From positions 23,981,245 to 24,045,244 of the forward strand of contig OZ038528.1 in NCBI GenBank assembly GCA_964036665.1: a stretch of DNA of 64,000 nt, read 5' to 3'. A program made the position numbers and the translations under genes. Shown here piece by piece: positions 52,727 through 63,886 of this stretch. The first letter of the stretch is position 1. Every line of letters starts with the position of its first letter. Below the pieces are notes generated by a model. That model had not been told where the DNA came from. It saw only the letters and a list, made by a program, of their open reading frames with translations, and did not search any database. This stretch comes from Gordius sp. MW1. Taxonomy: Eukaryota > Nematomorpha > Gordioida > Gordea > Gordiidae.

Positions 52727-54410
52727 TATTACTACAATTGTACAAAATATTTTATGTCGCTTAATGTATGTTATAAATGAGCGTTGACATTTGTTGGAAT
52801 AATACTACGCTCGCGTCGACAATTCGTTTTTGATATTTGATGTATATTGAATAAATTTTTTACAATATTTATATGGCTAAGGTATTTAGTTTGACCTCAA
52901 GTGTATTGAGTAGTGTCCTGTGGTGTTAGTCGACTAAAGATAGGCATACTTAAGGTTTTTTGGTTTGTTTTTCTTAGTCGACCTGTGGGCTTAGTCGAAA
53001 TTAGAAAAACAGACCAGAAGCTACTGTTATAATCTTAGTAAAACCAAAAACAAAACCAGCCGTTTTTACAACACTAGTATTGGACATTGTTAAAGAGTGA
53101 TAAAAGTTAGTGTTGTAAAAAGACTTAGGTTTTGTTTGGTCCACCTATTAATGGTCAAAATGATTATAAATTAGTTTAAAGGCTTAATGTTAAAAGGCAT
53201 TATTTTTTTGCTTAGAAAATATTTTTTACTATATATGAAAAAACCAAAACTATGATGAAAATTAAAAATTTATCAATTTTTAGACTTTATAATTTTTCTA
53301 ATATTAAAACGAGAAGTTATTAAATTTCATTGAAATTGACGTCGAATTATAATTTTGCTTATTAACCTTGTAGAGACAAGGTTAATATAAAAGTATATTT
53401 CAATTTAAACCCAACCCTTTTGGAAAAAATCACATACTGGGGAGACCGGGGCTAGTCGTAGCCCGGGTTACTATTATCTTTGTAATTATTTTTTAATAAT
53501 AAAGATAAATAATTAAAATTTAAACCATATGTGTATTTTTTTATAAGGTGTAAGTAAAAAATTTTGTGTTTAGAAAAAATAATATCTAAAATTTTTATAG
53601 GAGAAAAACGATTTTTCGGGGCTATTAGTAGCCTTGGCAAAATTTTGTATACATAAAATTTTTTTAGCTGGATATTTTGAACTAATTTAAGTTTTATCTT
53701 ATAAAGGGATATTTTTTATTAAAAACCGTTAAATGATTAAATTTTTATTCGCAATATAACATGTTAATGTTTATAAAAATAGAGGTCGGGGCTATTTAAA
53801 GAGGGGCTAGTTCTAGCCATTTTTCATTGTGTCTTACAAATGACAAAAGTAAGAATACAAAAATTTGGGTTATAATCCAACTTAGTGTAATTTAAAATAG
53901 AAATAGACTATGTTTTACTTTAAAAACGACTAAAAAAATTTTCCATCGCACAATCTGTCTTTTAAGTGCACTTAAGTCAGATCGTCATCTTGATCCCTTT
54001 ATATTTGTTTTATTTAAAATACAATCATATCATTTGCATTTTCTATGTTTAAATTGCTATGCAATTTTTTTTTATAATGTAACAATCTTTTTATTGATTT
54101 GAGTTAGCATACCTTATAAAGAAGTGAAAACGTCAGGGTCAATCTTTCCCCTGAACAGAGCTATAACTAACCCCGGGCACTTTTAAAATTTTTAGGATTT
54201 TTGATTTTTTTAAACTCAATTTATGAAAAAACTATAAGCACTTTTATCTTAATTTTTTTTCTTATAGTAGAAATAGACTATAAAAATGTATTCCAATAAA
54301 AAAATTATAAAAAACTCTATTAGTTTTTTTAGGACGAAATTTTATTTTTTATGGCCATTTAGTCCCCGGTCTCCCCTACCAACTTCTTATATATATTAAT
54401 TGCTATGCAA
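52727..54410. other. NUP155 3' flank and intergenic DNA
   Basis: GAATAAATTTTTTACAA at ~52848-52864 is a plausible polyadenylation signal 120 bp after the NUP155 stop. A palindromic MITE lies at ~52919-53082 and a partial one begins at ~53105 (AGTGTTGTAAAAAGACTTAG). The remainder is AT-rich, with GGGGCTA phrases at 53450, 53618, 53788 and 53804 spaced irregularly. No gene is seen. Confidence 0.45.
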
Positions 54411-56037
54411 TTCATTAGTATGTTTCATATAGTTAAAGCGATATCTCCACCATTTTAAATTTGACAATATCCCATATAATTCTGATGTGCCCCTCATTTT
54501 TTAAGCAGAAAAAGTGAATTTACTTTACTCAGTAGCAGAGGTCAGATTTGTTTAAATTTTTTTGCCCGAACCCGGCCCGGTTTAATTTTATGATTAAATT
54601 GCCCGCCCGGCCCGCCCGAACCCTTCTCAGTGTCCGCCCGGCCAGGCCCGAAGCGCAAGAACTCCCCGAAATGCCCGCCCGGCCCGCCCCGAAGCGCAAG
54701 TAAAAGTATTACACTTTTTATTATTAAACATGTTAAAAAATAAAAAAATGCAGGATATCACACAAATGAACACTTTGAATTGAAATACCACGAGACTTAC
54801 TTGAAATTGAATGGATTAAATACTGTAAAGTAAATGTGAAAAAGAAAATAATAGCGAAGCGATTAAATTTAGTAGAATGAATATGAAAACGTTTTTAAGA
54901 GAGTTGGATGTTTGTCTAGACTGCGTGCACGCACATGCACAGCACATGCGTTCGTTAGTTAGCAATAAAAAAAGGAAAGGACGTAAAAGTAATAGTAAAG
55001 TAAATATTCAACAAATTTATTAAAAATGCGATACTCTCAACAAGGGTTAAATAAAGGGTACAGACAGAGATCAGAAGAATGCCCGGCCCTTAATAAAGCA
55101 CACTAAAAAAATAGAATTTTAATTAGCATTTCGAATCAATCAAATTGTGTTGTGTTGAGCCCACGGTCATGGAGGGATAAAAATATGCATCTTTCATATT
55201 ATTACAAGTGTGGTTTGGTTAACACTTCAGAGGTTGGGTCAAAAATGTTAACACGGATGGTATTTGGGGTATTAATTACCCCAAACTAATAGCTATAACT
55301 TAGATATTTTATAATTTAAACTTGTTAAAATTTGTTAATATATTAATTTGTCTATTCGATCAAGTGGTTTTAATTTTATGCCTATAATTATAGAAAACGA
55401 ATTTATTTTGCACAGCATTTTTAAACGGCTTGGGGTCATTACCATTATAACCCCACCCGACCTCTGAAGTGTTAAAGGTGAAGCTGTGTAAGGCAATTTA
55501 ATCTAGCTAGAAATTTTCAAAAATAATCCATTTTATATAAAAAGTCACACCCTACCCTAGCCCTACAATAATTTATTTATGCCCGAATCTTATCAAAGCG
55601 TGCCCGCCCGGGCCGCCCGAAAAGTAAAACGTGCCCGCCCGGGCCCGCCCGAAAACTAAAATTTAAGACAGTTGACCGGCCCGGCCCGGCCCGTGGGCCG
55701 GGTCGGGCAGCGGGCCGGGCAATCTGGTCTCTGCTCAGTAGTTAATAATTAAAAAAGAATGTTAATAAAATGATTATTTAATAAACTGCAGATGGCACTA
55801 AATTGCTTTAACATCACTCATCACAGTATATATTTTTAATTAATTGTCTAAATGATATATATTTTAAAATGCTGTTTTTAATGTTTAACTACTACATTTG
55901 TTTCATTAAGCTTTAAAATACTTGAATTATCCAATATCACTATAATCTATATATCCTTTCCTTATTTGTGCACATTTAAAAATGGCGGAAAAATGGTACA
56001 CATATTTAACGTTGATGAGCAGTGTATCTATTTTTAT
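54411..56037. mobile_element. inverted-repeat MITE interrupted by a 1.2-kb hAT-like element
   Basis: The left part (54420-54535: AGTTAAAGCGATATCTCCAC, AGCAGAAAAAGTGAATTTAC) and the right part (from 55742: GTTAATAATTAAAAAAGAAT, AAATGGCGGAAAAATGGTAC, GTTGATGAGCAGTGTATCTA) rejoin into the layout of 48753-49333. The insertion is 54536-55733. Confidence 0.65.
54536..55733. mobile_element. hAT-like element with GC-rich core, 1198 bp
   Basis: Ends CAGAGGTCAGATTTG and GCAATCTGGTCTCTG (inverted). Perfect 8-bp duplication CTCAGTAG lies at 54528-54535 and 55734-55741. The interior shows repeated GCCCGCCCGGCCCGCCCGAA-type blocks near both ends and an AT-rich centre, with no transposase frame. It is the most complete member of the family whose fragments lie at 1-175, 17136-17480, 45747-46020 and 50246-50620. 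Confidence 0.85.
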
Positions 56038-56233
56038 GGGTATATTAGCAATTTCTATAATTAAATTATATCACAATTCGTATTTAAGGCGTGAAAATAT
56101 ATATACTTTTGCTCATTCAAGCAACTTTTATTACGAAATAGGGGCATAATTCTAAAAACTAGCTATAATAAATCCCTTTTCAATAATCAAGCGAATTTAA
56201 CATAATTTATTATTAACAGCTCAGACATGTCAT

Positions 56234-59200
56234 TTAAATTTCCATGAAAACGCGATCGAGAATTTCCTCATTCGAAATCTTGCCTGGATGTGAGTAGAAA
56301 AATAAAATAAATTCGTATAATGAAAATAATTTGTAATAAAAAAATAAAATTATTAATTTTATTGCTTTGCTGCGTTAAAAAAAGTTAAACTTTGCTTACA
56401 TTTATCTGGTAAATTTTGCGAACATCCCACGAAACTATCTTTTATTTCTGAATACTTTCCCAACTCCGAGTTATTGAGCACTATCGAATTTTGAATATTA
56501 GCTCTGTAAATCGATCATTGAATAATTTAGTTAAAATAAATTATTTTTATCAATGAAAGATAATTATTAGTCAGATAAGAAAAGTTTGCTATAAAGAAGG
56601 AAACTACGCAAAAAAGTGAATAAATTATTGTGCCCAAGTATTAATTTCATTTTTACTCGGTACTTTTAAATCACAGTGAAACATTAAAATACTCTATGTA
56701 ATATTCAAAGCTTGATTAAATAATTTGACATTCAGCATTTTTTTCATCATTGCCATAAAAATTAGTACTCTTTACAAAAGGATGTTATTTGATTGACATA
56801 AACATTATAATATAAATATTAAAACAATAAATTTATGATAATTAAAATAATTTCACGCAATATAATCGCCATAAAATAAATTTATATCGGATATTTTTTA
56901 AATTACCGATTAAATTCAGCACTGAGAATATTATAGTTGAAATTGCCTTAGCATTTATAGATTCTAACCGGGCACATTAATAAAAAACTAAGCATTTAAC
57001 ACATCGACCCTAGAGATACAAAATACCTTCTTCTTTGGGTACCACTCTTGAGTAATATAATCTCTCGCCAAGTACCTAATAGGGGAATGCGTAAACCCAA
57101 AAATATGAATAGCGTTAAGTTCATACATTGACGTAGCCAGGGGGGGGGGGGGCAGGGAGGGGCGGCTGTCCCCCTCTTAAATTCAAAAATTTGCTGAAAT
57201 TTATTAAGGTTATGGCTAAAATTACAAAAAAGATCATTTTGCCCCCCCCCCAAACCATTATTGACCCCCCCCCCCCCCTAATTCCAATGCTGGCCACGCC
57301 CATCAGTTTAAATATATTTATGCCTAAGATATGGCGTTTTATACCCTTTTATTAAATGTCCGCAAATCTATTGTATTATTAGACTAGGCTCAATCCGATA
57401 GTCATTTACTGGGCTCTTTGCTTATGGCTTATAAGGAAGAGCCCTGTAGGCTCCGACAATATTTTAAGCCATAATCGGGCTTAAGCCCGAGCCGGACCTT
57501 TTTTTGGGGCTCGCAATTATTAAAAATAACCGATTTTAAAAAGGGTAATTTAACGTTATTAAAACTAACCCTTCGCGTAAGATAACGTGGTTTCCAACGA
57601 TGGAGTTATTAATCTTGACACCGGTTTCTATTAGGCAATGCTTACCCACGACCGATTTTTTAATGACAACGTTGCCCTTGATTGAATGACCTTCGTCAAT
57701 CAAGCTATCGGATGAAATCTAATTTTAAAATATTTATTTTAAAAAAAACTATATAAAGCACCAAAATTTGGGTGCGAAATAACATAGTTAAGGGTAGTGT
57801 TGTAAAAAAACCTGGTCTTGTTTGGTAGACCTTTGGTCAGGGCTGTTTTACAAGTTTCGACCAAGTCTAGAGGTCGATCAAGAAAAAAAAGACCAAAAAA
57901 ACGTTGGTTGGTTTATGTTTTTTCGACTAAAACCCCATAGGCTGACCAAACAAAACCCAGGTCTTTTTATAACACTAGTTAAGGGGTCATAGACATAAAC
58001 TTAGATGAATTGTTAATGAATCCAATTGTTAGTTTCGAACCTTATGGTTAAATTTCTTCAAATTCTTATAGAAAATCATAGCTGGATTCTTGAAAGATGA
58101 TTAAAGCAGTCTATGGCTTCGATGGTTGTAAGGTATGGTTAAAATATGGTAAAAAAATGTTTTTTGTTCTAACGCAAGTTCACAAGTCTAAACCGTATCT
58201 CTTAAATATAAATAGCATTTTAAGAAATTCCTGACTGTGCTACAAGCCAAAAAAGAGTATTTATTCTAATGTCACCAATGTTTCCCAACGCGGCAACAAA
58301 AACTCATAGAAATTAATCCGATTTAAAAATGTCGTTATTAAAGCAAAATTCCTTGGCAAGGGGGGGGGGAGGGTGCTTGAGTATGATTTACGTGTATAGT
58401 TTTATCATCGGTGGTAATGGGCGATTTGAAGGCGTCCACATCTTCCAAAAATTGTTGATGATATTTAACGACCTAAAACACACAAAAGTTATAGAAACAT
58501 CAAATGTACAACAAAATAAAAAGAAAAAAATGATATGAGGCAATTAAAGAAGTTAGTTTTAGTGTTAGTTATGTAAAACTTAAGTACATACATATTCGAA
58601 ATACCTCATGACTGCTAGCATGGGCCGCCCCCCCCCTAATTTTAAAAATAAGATTTTTTCAATACAAAAACCCTCAAGAATTAAAAAAAAATTTGTTTTG
58701 CCCCCCCCTACTAATATTGCTCTGCCCCACCCTCATTAGGCTCTGCCCCACCCTAATGTGGCTCCCCCCCCCCTCCAAATAGTCGAGACCTTTTTTTTTT
58801 TTTTGGTAAGGAAAAATTTTGGATTTGGATAGTCGAGACCTTTTTTTTTTTTTTTGCTCTCAGGAAAATGTTAGAAAAATTTTTTTTTTAATCTGCCCTC
58901 CTCTAATTCAAAACCTGCGTACGCCCATGACTGCTAGAACATTGTGATTTTTTAGAAGACGACCTTTTCAGAATTTGTACAAATTTTTTACAATAAATCG
59001 CTGTATTAAGCGCGTTATATGATCTAGAACTACGCAATTTTTTATCAATGAAACAAACCATCTACAAGCCTCACCCATTTCAAATGGAATGGGGTCTAAA
59101 TGACCCCCCCCCGATCAAAGTATATTCAAAAAAGATAATAAGAGCACGGCCACATTACAAAAAAAAACAGCCAAAAAAAATTTTAGAATTGCATGGGCGC

Positions 59201-61728
59201 ATTTGAAATAGAGGGGGGAAATAATGCTTTAGGGAGGGGCGAAATGATAGTTTTATTAATTTTTTACCATTTTAAGAAACTTTAAAAGGATTTTTGGATT
59301 CAAAGGGGGGCAGACGCCCCTCCTTGCCTTCCCCTGAGTACGCCCATGTAGAGTTGGTAAAATTAAAAACTAGAATTTTGCACTTTACAATCGCTTGATA
59401 TTTACTACCCCAAACCAAACCCCATTTCAAGCACATTGTAAACGACCCCACCTGATCAAAAGACCGTCAAAAACCGTATCGGTGCATTCGACCAAAGTTT
59501 AACTGACCAAATATCTATGAATGTCTACGAATGTCTATGAATATTTAACGAAAATGCTCCTTGAGAGGGGTTTACAGAGACGAAAACGTTAGGGTTAGTG
59601 TTTTAGGTCGGGGTTTTAGGTTAGGGTTTGGGTTAGGATTAGATGCACACATTTTAATCGACAAATGCATTTTCGTAGACATTTATTTGTTATTTGCTCT
59701 TTGGTCAATTGCAACTGAATCGTCAAAAACATGGGCGTAGCCAAGGATGGGCGGCTGCCCCCCCCCCTCTAAATCCAAAAATTTGTTAAAATTTGTTGAA
59801 ACTATGGCTAAAATTTCAAAAAATTATGATTTTGCCCCTCCCTAAATCATTACTGCCCCCTTCCAATTCAAATGCTGGCTACGCTCATGGTTAAAATAGA
59901 TATTAAGAAACCCCACATTATAGAGAAACAGCCAAAAAACCAATCAGGAGTTAATAAAATCTAGAATTTTGCACAATACAATTCTCGCGTGATTACCAAT
60001 TTGTTGGCCAAGCAGTATTCGTGATAGGTGTGTACGCGTACGCAAGCATTGGGGCAATCGTTGAAAAGGAAGGCGTAAAAAGCGGGTTCTGGGCATTTTG
60101 TAGTGCTTTGGACAGCTAGGGGGGACGTTTTGTAAAAATGGTTCAAATAGTCGGTAGAATCTGACTTTTGGCCCGCAGAATTTTGGCTAGGCACCGACGT
60201 TAGACCTTTACATGCTTGGGCCACGTCAAAAGAAGGGGCATTCAGCCTTTGGTCAACACTGTGCCTATCACCTCCTTCTAAGGTGTTGGTTGGGTGTTAA
60301 TTTTGTTAATTATAATTATGAAAAAATAAGTTAAAATGACATATTTAAGATGGCTTAGATTTTAAGCATAAATTGTAGCATACTTGAATGATTTAAAGAC
60401 AAACTATATAATACTTCATAAAATCCTCATATCTGCTTAAACATTAACCTCACAACATCACTCGTATTAAATAATTAAATTAGCATATAAAGCTTAATAT
60501 AGACTTAAAACAAAATTATTTAGTATATTAAAGGGCAGTCCATGTCAAATCACCAATTATTTGGCCAACCTTCTCAGATTTCAATAAATTTTATAAAAAT
60601 ATAGAAACTATTAATATTATGAAATTATAGATGTTTTCTGAACTTATCCTCAAAAAATTGATCAATGAGATTGTAATAAATTTTTCACTTAATGATGGAA
60701 ACTTTCAGTTTCAATATATTTAAAATTTATAAAATATTTGCTTACCATGTAATAGGTTATCAGTTGCTTTCTGTGAATGCACCATAGAAGCTTTTGCAAA
60801 AGCAAGTTTGAATGATGGCTTAAATTGTCTTTTAACTAGCTTAGGAATTAGATCACCTTTGATAGATGATATATTTCTTATTAATACTAAGTAAATTTAA
60901 AAGAAATTATCATACCTATTATTAACCAAATAATTTAAAATCCATTTTTTGATCATGTACACATGGCAATCCATTAGAGTTGAATATATATCAAAATGTG
61001 GATGGCTATAAATATATATTATAAGGGTTTAATGTAGAATTCACTTCAATAAAAATGAAGTCTTTAATGAAATCGTCTCATCATAATCTGCTTCAGAGCC
61101 ATATATCAATATCCTATTGTCATTATCAAAAGCAATAATGTCTTTTTCTAAAATAATTTAAAAACACTTGTATAAATTATTACCATAACGAATTTTAGAC
61201 TTTGGTCCAATATTTGCATCAGGAATTTGCTGAGGTCTGGTTGATAACATCATAGTTAAGCTAGCATTTTTAATTCTATGCATATTTGCTAATAGTTGCA
61301 ATGGAATAAAGGTGATTGTATCACAGCTTAATACCAAAATGTCATTGCACTTTTATTAAATATTATTGAAATGTCAAATAGAAATTACATTAATTTTATC
61401 AGCAATAAATCTTAACGAGTCAGCTGTACCCCACTCACTTTCATCTTTTATACCAATTATGTTTAAATTTATTTGGACATCATTTTCCTCAATTAGGGCT
61501 CTATAGATATCATCTTTAATTGATTCTAAGGTAACAATAATGACCTCTAAAAATGTTGTGTACCAGGGTATACAATATACCTTCAAACCCAGATTTCTCT
61601 AAATAATTTACAGGGTACCATATTAACGGTTTATTTGCAATTAACACAAGTGGCTTAGGAATACGAGATGTTAAATCCAACATTCTGGTCCCCTTCCCAG
61701 CTGCCATTATTACAGCTTGAAATTCCAT
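56234..61728 (-). CDS. EIF2B3: translation initiation factor eIF2B subunit gamma (11 exons)
   Basis: Exons in coding order on minus: 61728-61581, 61546-61389, 61349-61184, 61147-61045, 61005-60916, 60876-60746, 60277-59997, 58472-58392, 57718-57570, 56503-56400, 56283-56234. Sum 1461 nt: 486 residues plus stop (452 in human), phases consistent. The N-terminal nucleotidyltransferase-like fold starts MEFQAVIMAAGKGTRM, then IPKPLVLIANKPLIWYPVN, EWGTADSLRFIADKIN and ILVLSCDTI. The C-terminal left-handed beta-helix: IKGNVVIKKSVVGKHCLIET, INNSIVGNHVILREGANIQN, SEIKDSFVGCSQNL. It ends VFMEI, like the vertebrate LMEI end. It is part of the eIF2B complex that recharges eIF2 with GTP. The first six exons have introns of 34, 39, 36, 39 and 39 nt; later introns are long and hold MITEs. 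ATG 61728 fits the conserved N-terminus; 61749 is an in-frame alternative. Confidence 0.93.
57126..57304. mobile_element. hAT-like MITE in EIF2B3 intron 9
   Basis: CATTGACGTAGCCAGG at the left and GGCCACGCCCATC at the right, with 12-base G- and C-runs inside. Flanks AGTTCATA and AGTTTAAA match at 6 of 8. Confidence 0.65.
57795..57977. mobile_element. palindromic mariner-type MITE in EIF2B3 intron 8
   Basis: GTGTTGTAAAAAAACCTGGT at the left and ACCCAGGTCTTTTTATAACAC at the right. The arms retain CGACC and GACTAAAACC motifs. It sits 70 bp upstream (in coding sense) of the exon 9 acceptor. Confidence 0.6.
58619..58929. mobile_element. hAT-like MITE with perfect target duplication, EIF2B3 intron 7
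   Basis: 311 bp, CATGGGCCGCC ... GCGTACGCCCATG. Perfect 8-bp duplication ACTGCTAG at 58611-58618 and 58930-58937. Inside are repeated C-runs with CTCTGCCCCACCC and two copies of ATAGTCGAGACC followed by long T-runs. Confidence 0.85.
59192..59348. mobile_element. hAT-like MITE, EIF2B3 intron 7
   Basis: CATGGGCGCATTTG at the left and AGTACGCCCATG at the right. Flanks TAGAATTG (59184-59191) and TAGAGTTG (59349-59356) match at 7 of 8. Confidence 0.75.
59580..59650. repeat. degenerate TTAGGG-like stretch
   Basis: GTTAGGGTTAGTGTTTTAGG then GTTTTAGGTTAGGGTTTGGG. The same degenerate motif with GTGTTTTAGGTC occurs at 16205-16260. It may be an interstitial telomere-like repeat. Confidence 0.45.
59730..59889. 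mobile_element. hAT-like MITE, EIF2B3 intron 7
   Basis: CATGGGCGTAGCCAAGG at the left and TGGCTACGCTCATG at the right. Flanks GTCAAAAA and GTTAAAAT match at 6 of 8. The third member in this intron, with a C-run near the left end. Confidence 0.7.
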
Positions 61729-61967
61729 TAGATTTGAATATGAAAGCAATAGTCATTCAGGTACAACTCATGTGATCCATCATTAGAGCACTTAAAGCAC
61801 CTATTTCAGCATCGGTCTGGACCATTAGACTGCCGAACAGCTGATAATATTTTAGCAAGTATAGAAAGCGCCATTTTGAGGAATAATTAAACAATAGAGC
61901 TCAACATAAGTTATTGTTATATTTTACTTATTTTTTTGTTTAAATTTATAAACTTAGCTAATAGTCT

Positions 61968-62241
61968 CAGGCGCGTAGCCAAGATTTTCTCACGGGGGAA
62001 GAAAAATTCAAAAAATTTTTGGACATTTTTATTTATAATGTAACAAAAGTAAACTTCGCGTACAATATAAACTTTAAGGCGCTATATAACCAGCTTTGAA
62101 AAAATCTCTTCTCTTCATTAATTAGAGCATTTACTATCAATTTTATACCTTAAGAAAGGACATGGACCTTCAAAATAATTTTTAATTTTTGGCCAAGGGG
62201 GTAGAAAATTCCCGCTTTCTGCCCATTTGGCTACGCGCCTG
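61968..62241. mobile_element. hAT-like MITE, CAGGCGCGTAGCC family, perfect duplication
   Basis: 274 bp, CAGGCGCGTAGCCAAG ... TTGGCTACGCGCCTG. Perfect 8-bp duplication AATAGTCT at 61960-61967 and 62242-62249. It lies 240 bp upstream of the EIF2B3 start codon. Confidence 0.88.
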
Positions 62242-62325
62242 AATAGTCTTAAATATTTTCTTAAGTATTATATCGTGGAGAAGTTAAAATATACTTGCTG
62301 CTGAATATTTCCTTCAAGAAGGCAG

Positions 62326-62532
62326 ATGGTGACTGAATGGATTTCAATAGTAAAAATCAACTGTTTGGCGGCCAATAGTTTTATTAGTCTATGGTCTGGA
62401 GTTAGTCTATTGGAATGGAATTATAGGGCTTGGATGACTAGCCCAATCATATATTTAATCATTAAGAACAATTATAAACTACTTAAATTATATGAGGATG
62501 AGGGTATTAATAACAATCTTAGAATTTATTAA
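62326..62532 (+). CDS. unrecognised 68-codon open frame
   Basis: Starts MVTEWISIVKINCLAANSF, then SLLEWNYRAWMTSPIIYLII, ending KLYEDEGINNNLRIY. It has a central hydrophobic segment and a charged tail. An AAG acceptor-like site precedes it, so it may be an exon of a gene divergent from EIF2B3. Composition matches the AT-rich coding style of the nearby EIF2B3 5' exons. No family is recognised. Confidence 0.28.
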   Translation: MVTEWISIVKINCLAANSFISLWSGVSLLEWNYRAWMTSPIIYLIIKNNYKLLKLYEDEGINNNLRIY

Positions 62533-63886
62533 TGTAAATCCAGCCCTACTGCAACTATTAAAGCTATCGAGTTGCAAAGGTAAAATAACTGAAAAATAAT
62601 TTTCTAAACGAAATTATATTATGTGTTATATTAATCCGAGTTTTTTTTATAGTTTTGACATTTCCTAGAACAAATGAAGCACATTCACAAAGTGAGTTCA
62701 CGTTAACTTAATAATGTGTTGTGATTGTACTTTTATAATACCTATCTAGAAAAAAATTACATATTATTATCAAATTAGCTTATACCTAAATTAACTTCTA
62801 TTACATTCACTAGCATCAAGAAAAGTATCTAAATTTGGCTGGATCACTCACGATAATGTTTCTATGTGTATAAATATTTTATTTAAAATGTAAAATTCCA
62901 TTTTTATCACTTATAGAGCCCTAGACCGATCCTACCTATAACTTTCAAATTTATCCGATCTGAGCTCGCTATTTTAAATTTTGGTCCGATCCCGACCCGG
63001 CCCGATTTATTTTAAAGGTTTTATGCAAATTGTACATTTAAAATTATTTAACCTTAAAATATAATTTTTATTGTTATCTTCCTAATTTGAGACAAGGATA
63101 AGTTAGAAATAAAGGTTTTCTTTGCTACAATTTTTTAGATATTTTTAACTTATTAACTTAATTTGTAAAAAAAAAATTTATTTAACAGTTTAAAATAAAT
63201 AAGCTTTAAAATGGTTTACTTTATTTATTAATAAAGTTCTAATAGCTATTATTAATTGTTTTATATTAAAACTAGAATCAAGTTTGCAATTTTAATCAAC
63301 TAATTATTTTAGGTAGGGAAAGGGGCTGGAGCTTAAAAGCTATATTACACTGTGCGAAGATATTTATTTTATATCGAGTTGCGTTTGTTTAAATTATATT
63401 TTATCAATGGGTTGCCCTGTGTTTAATTGGGGCCGAGCTTGGACCTCGGGTCATGCTGCCTTATCAAGATCGATGATATCTTGATTAATTTATTAAATTT
63501 TGCCCGAGCTTGGCTCAAAACTCTATAGAACCGAACCAGGTCAGGCTGCCCATGTGGGGCTTAAATCATACATAAAATCAATAAATTATTTGAAAATAAA
63601 ATTTTACACATAAAATCCTGCCTACGCCCTTGCCCATAACGGAACTGTTTAAAGGAAAGATATTATGATCTAGGTGGGAATTATGAAGGGTTTTGTCATT
63701 ATCACAACTTTTTAAGTTCTTATAAGTTTATTATGATTATTAATAGTTTTGAACTAATGCGAAAAAATTACTAAAAGCATTGTTTAAATGTAATATAGTG
63801 TTGTAGGTTAAATGTGATCAAGAGCCAATATTTATCCTAAACAAATGATTGCAACAAAAAATAGATTAGGTAAAAGCACGGAATGG
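62533..63886. other. AT-rich DNA with GC-rich-family remnants
   Basis: From ~62921 to ~63560 are phrases such as CCCGACCCGGCCCGATTT and CGAACCAGGTCAGGCTGCCC that resemble the GC-rich hAT-like family, without clear ends. Nothing else is identified. Confidence 0.4.
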
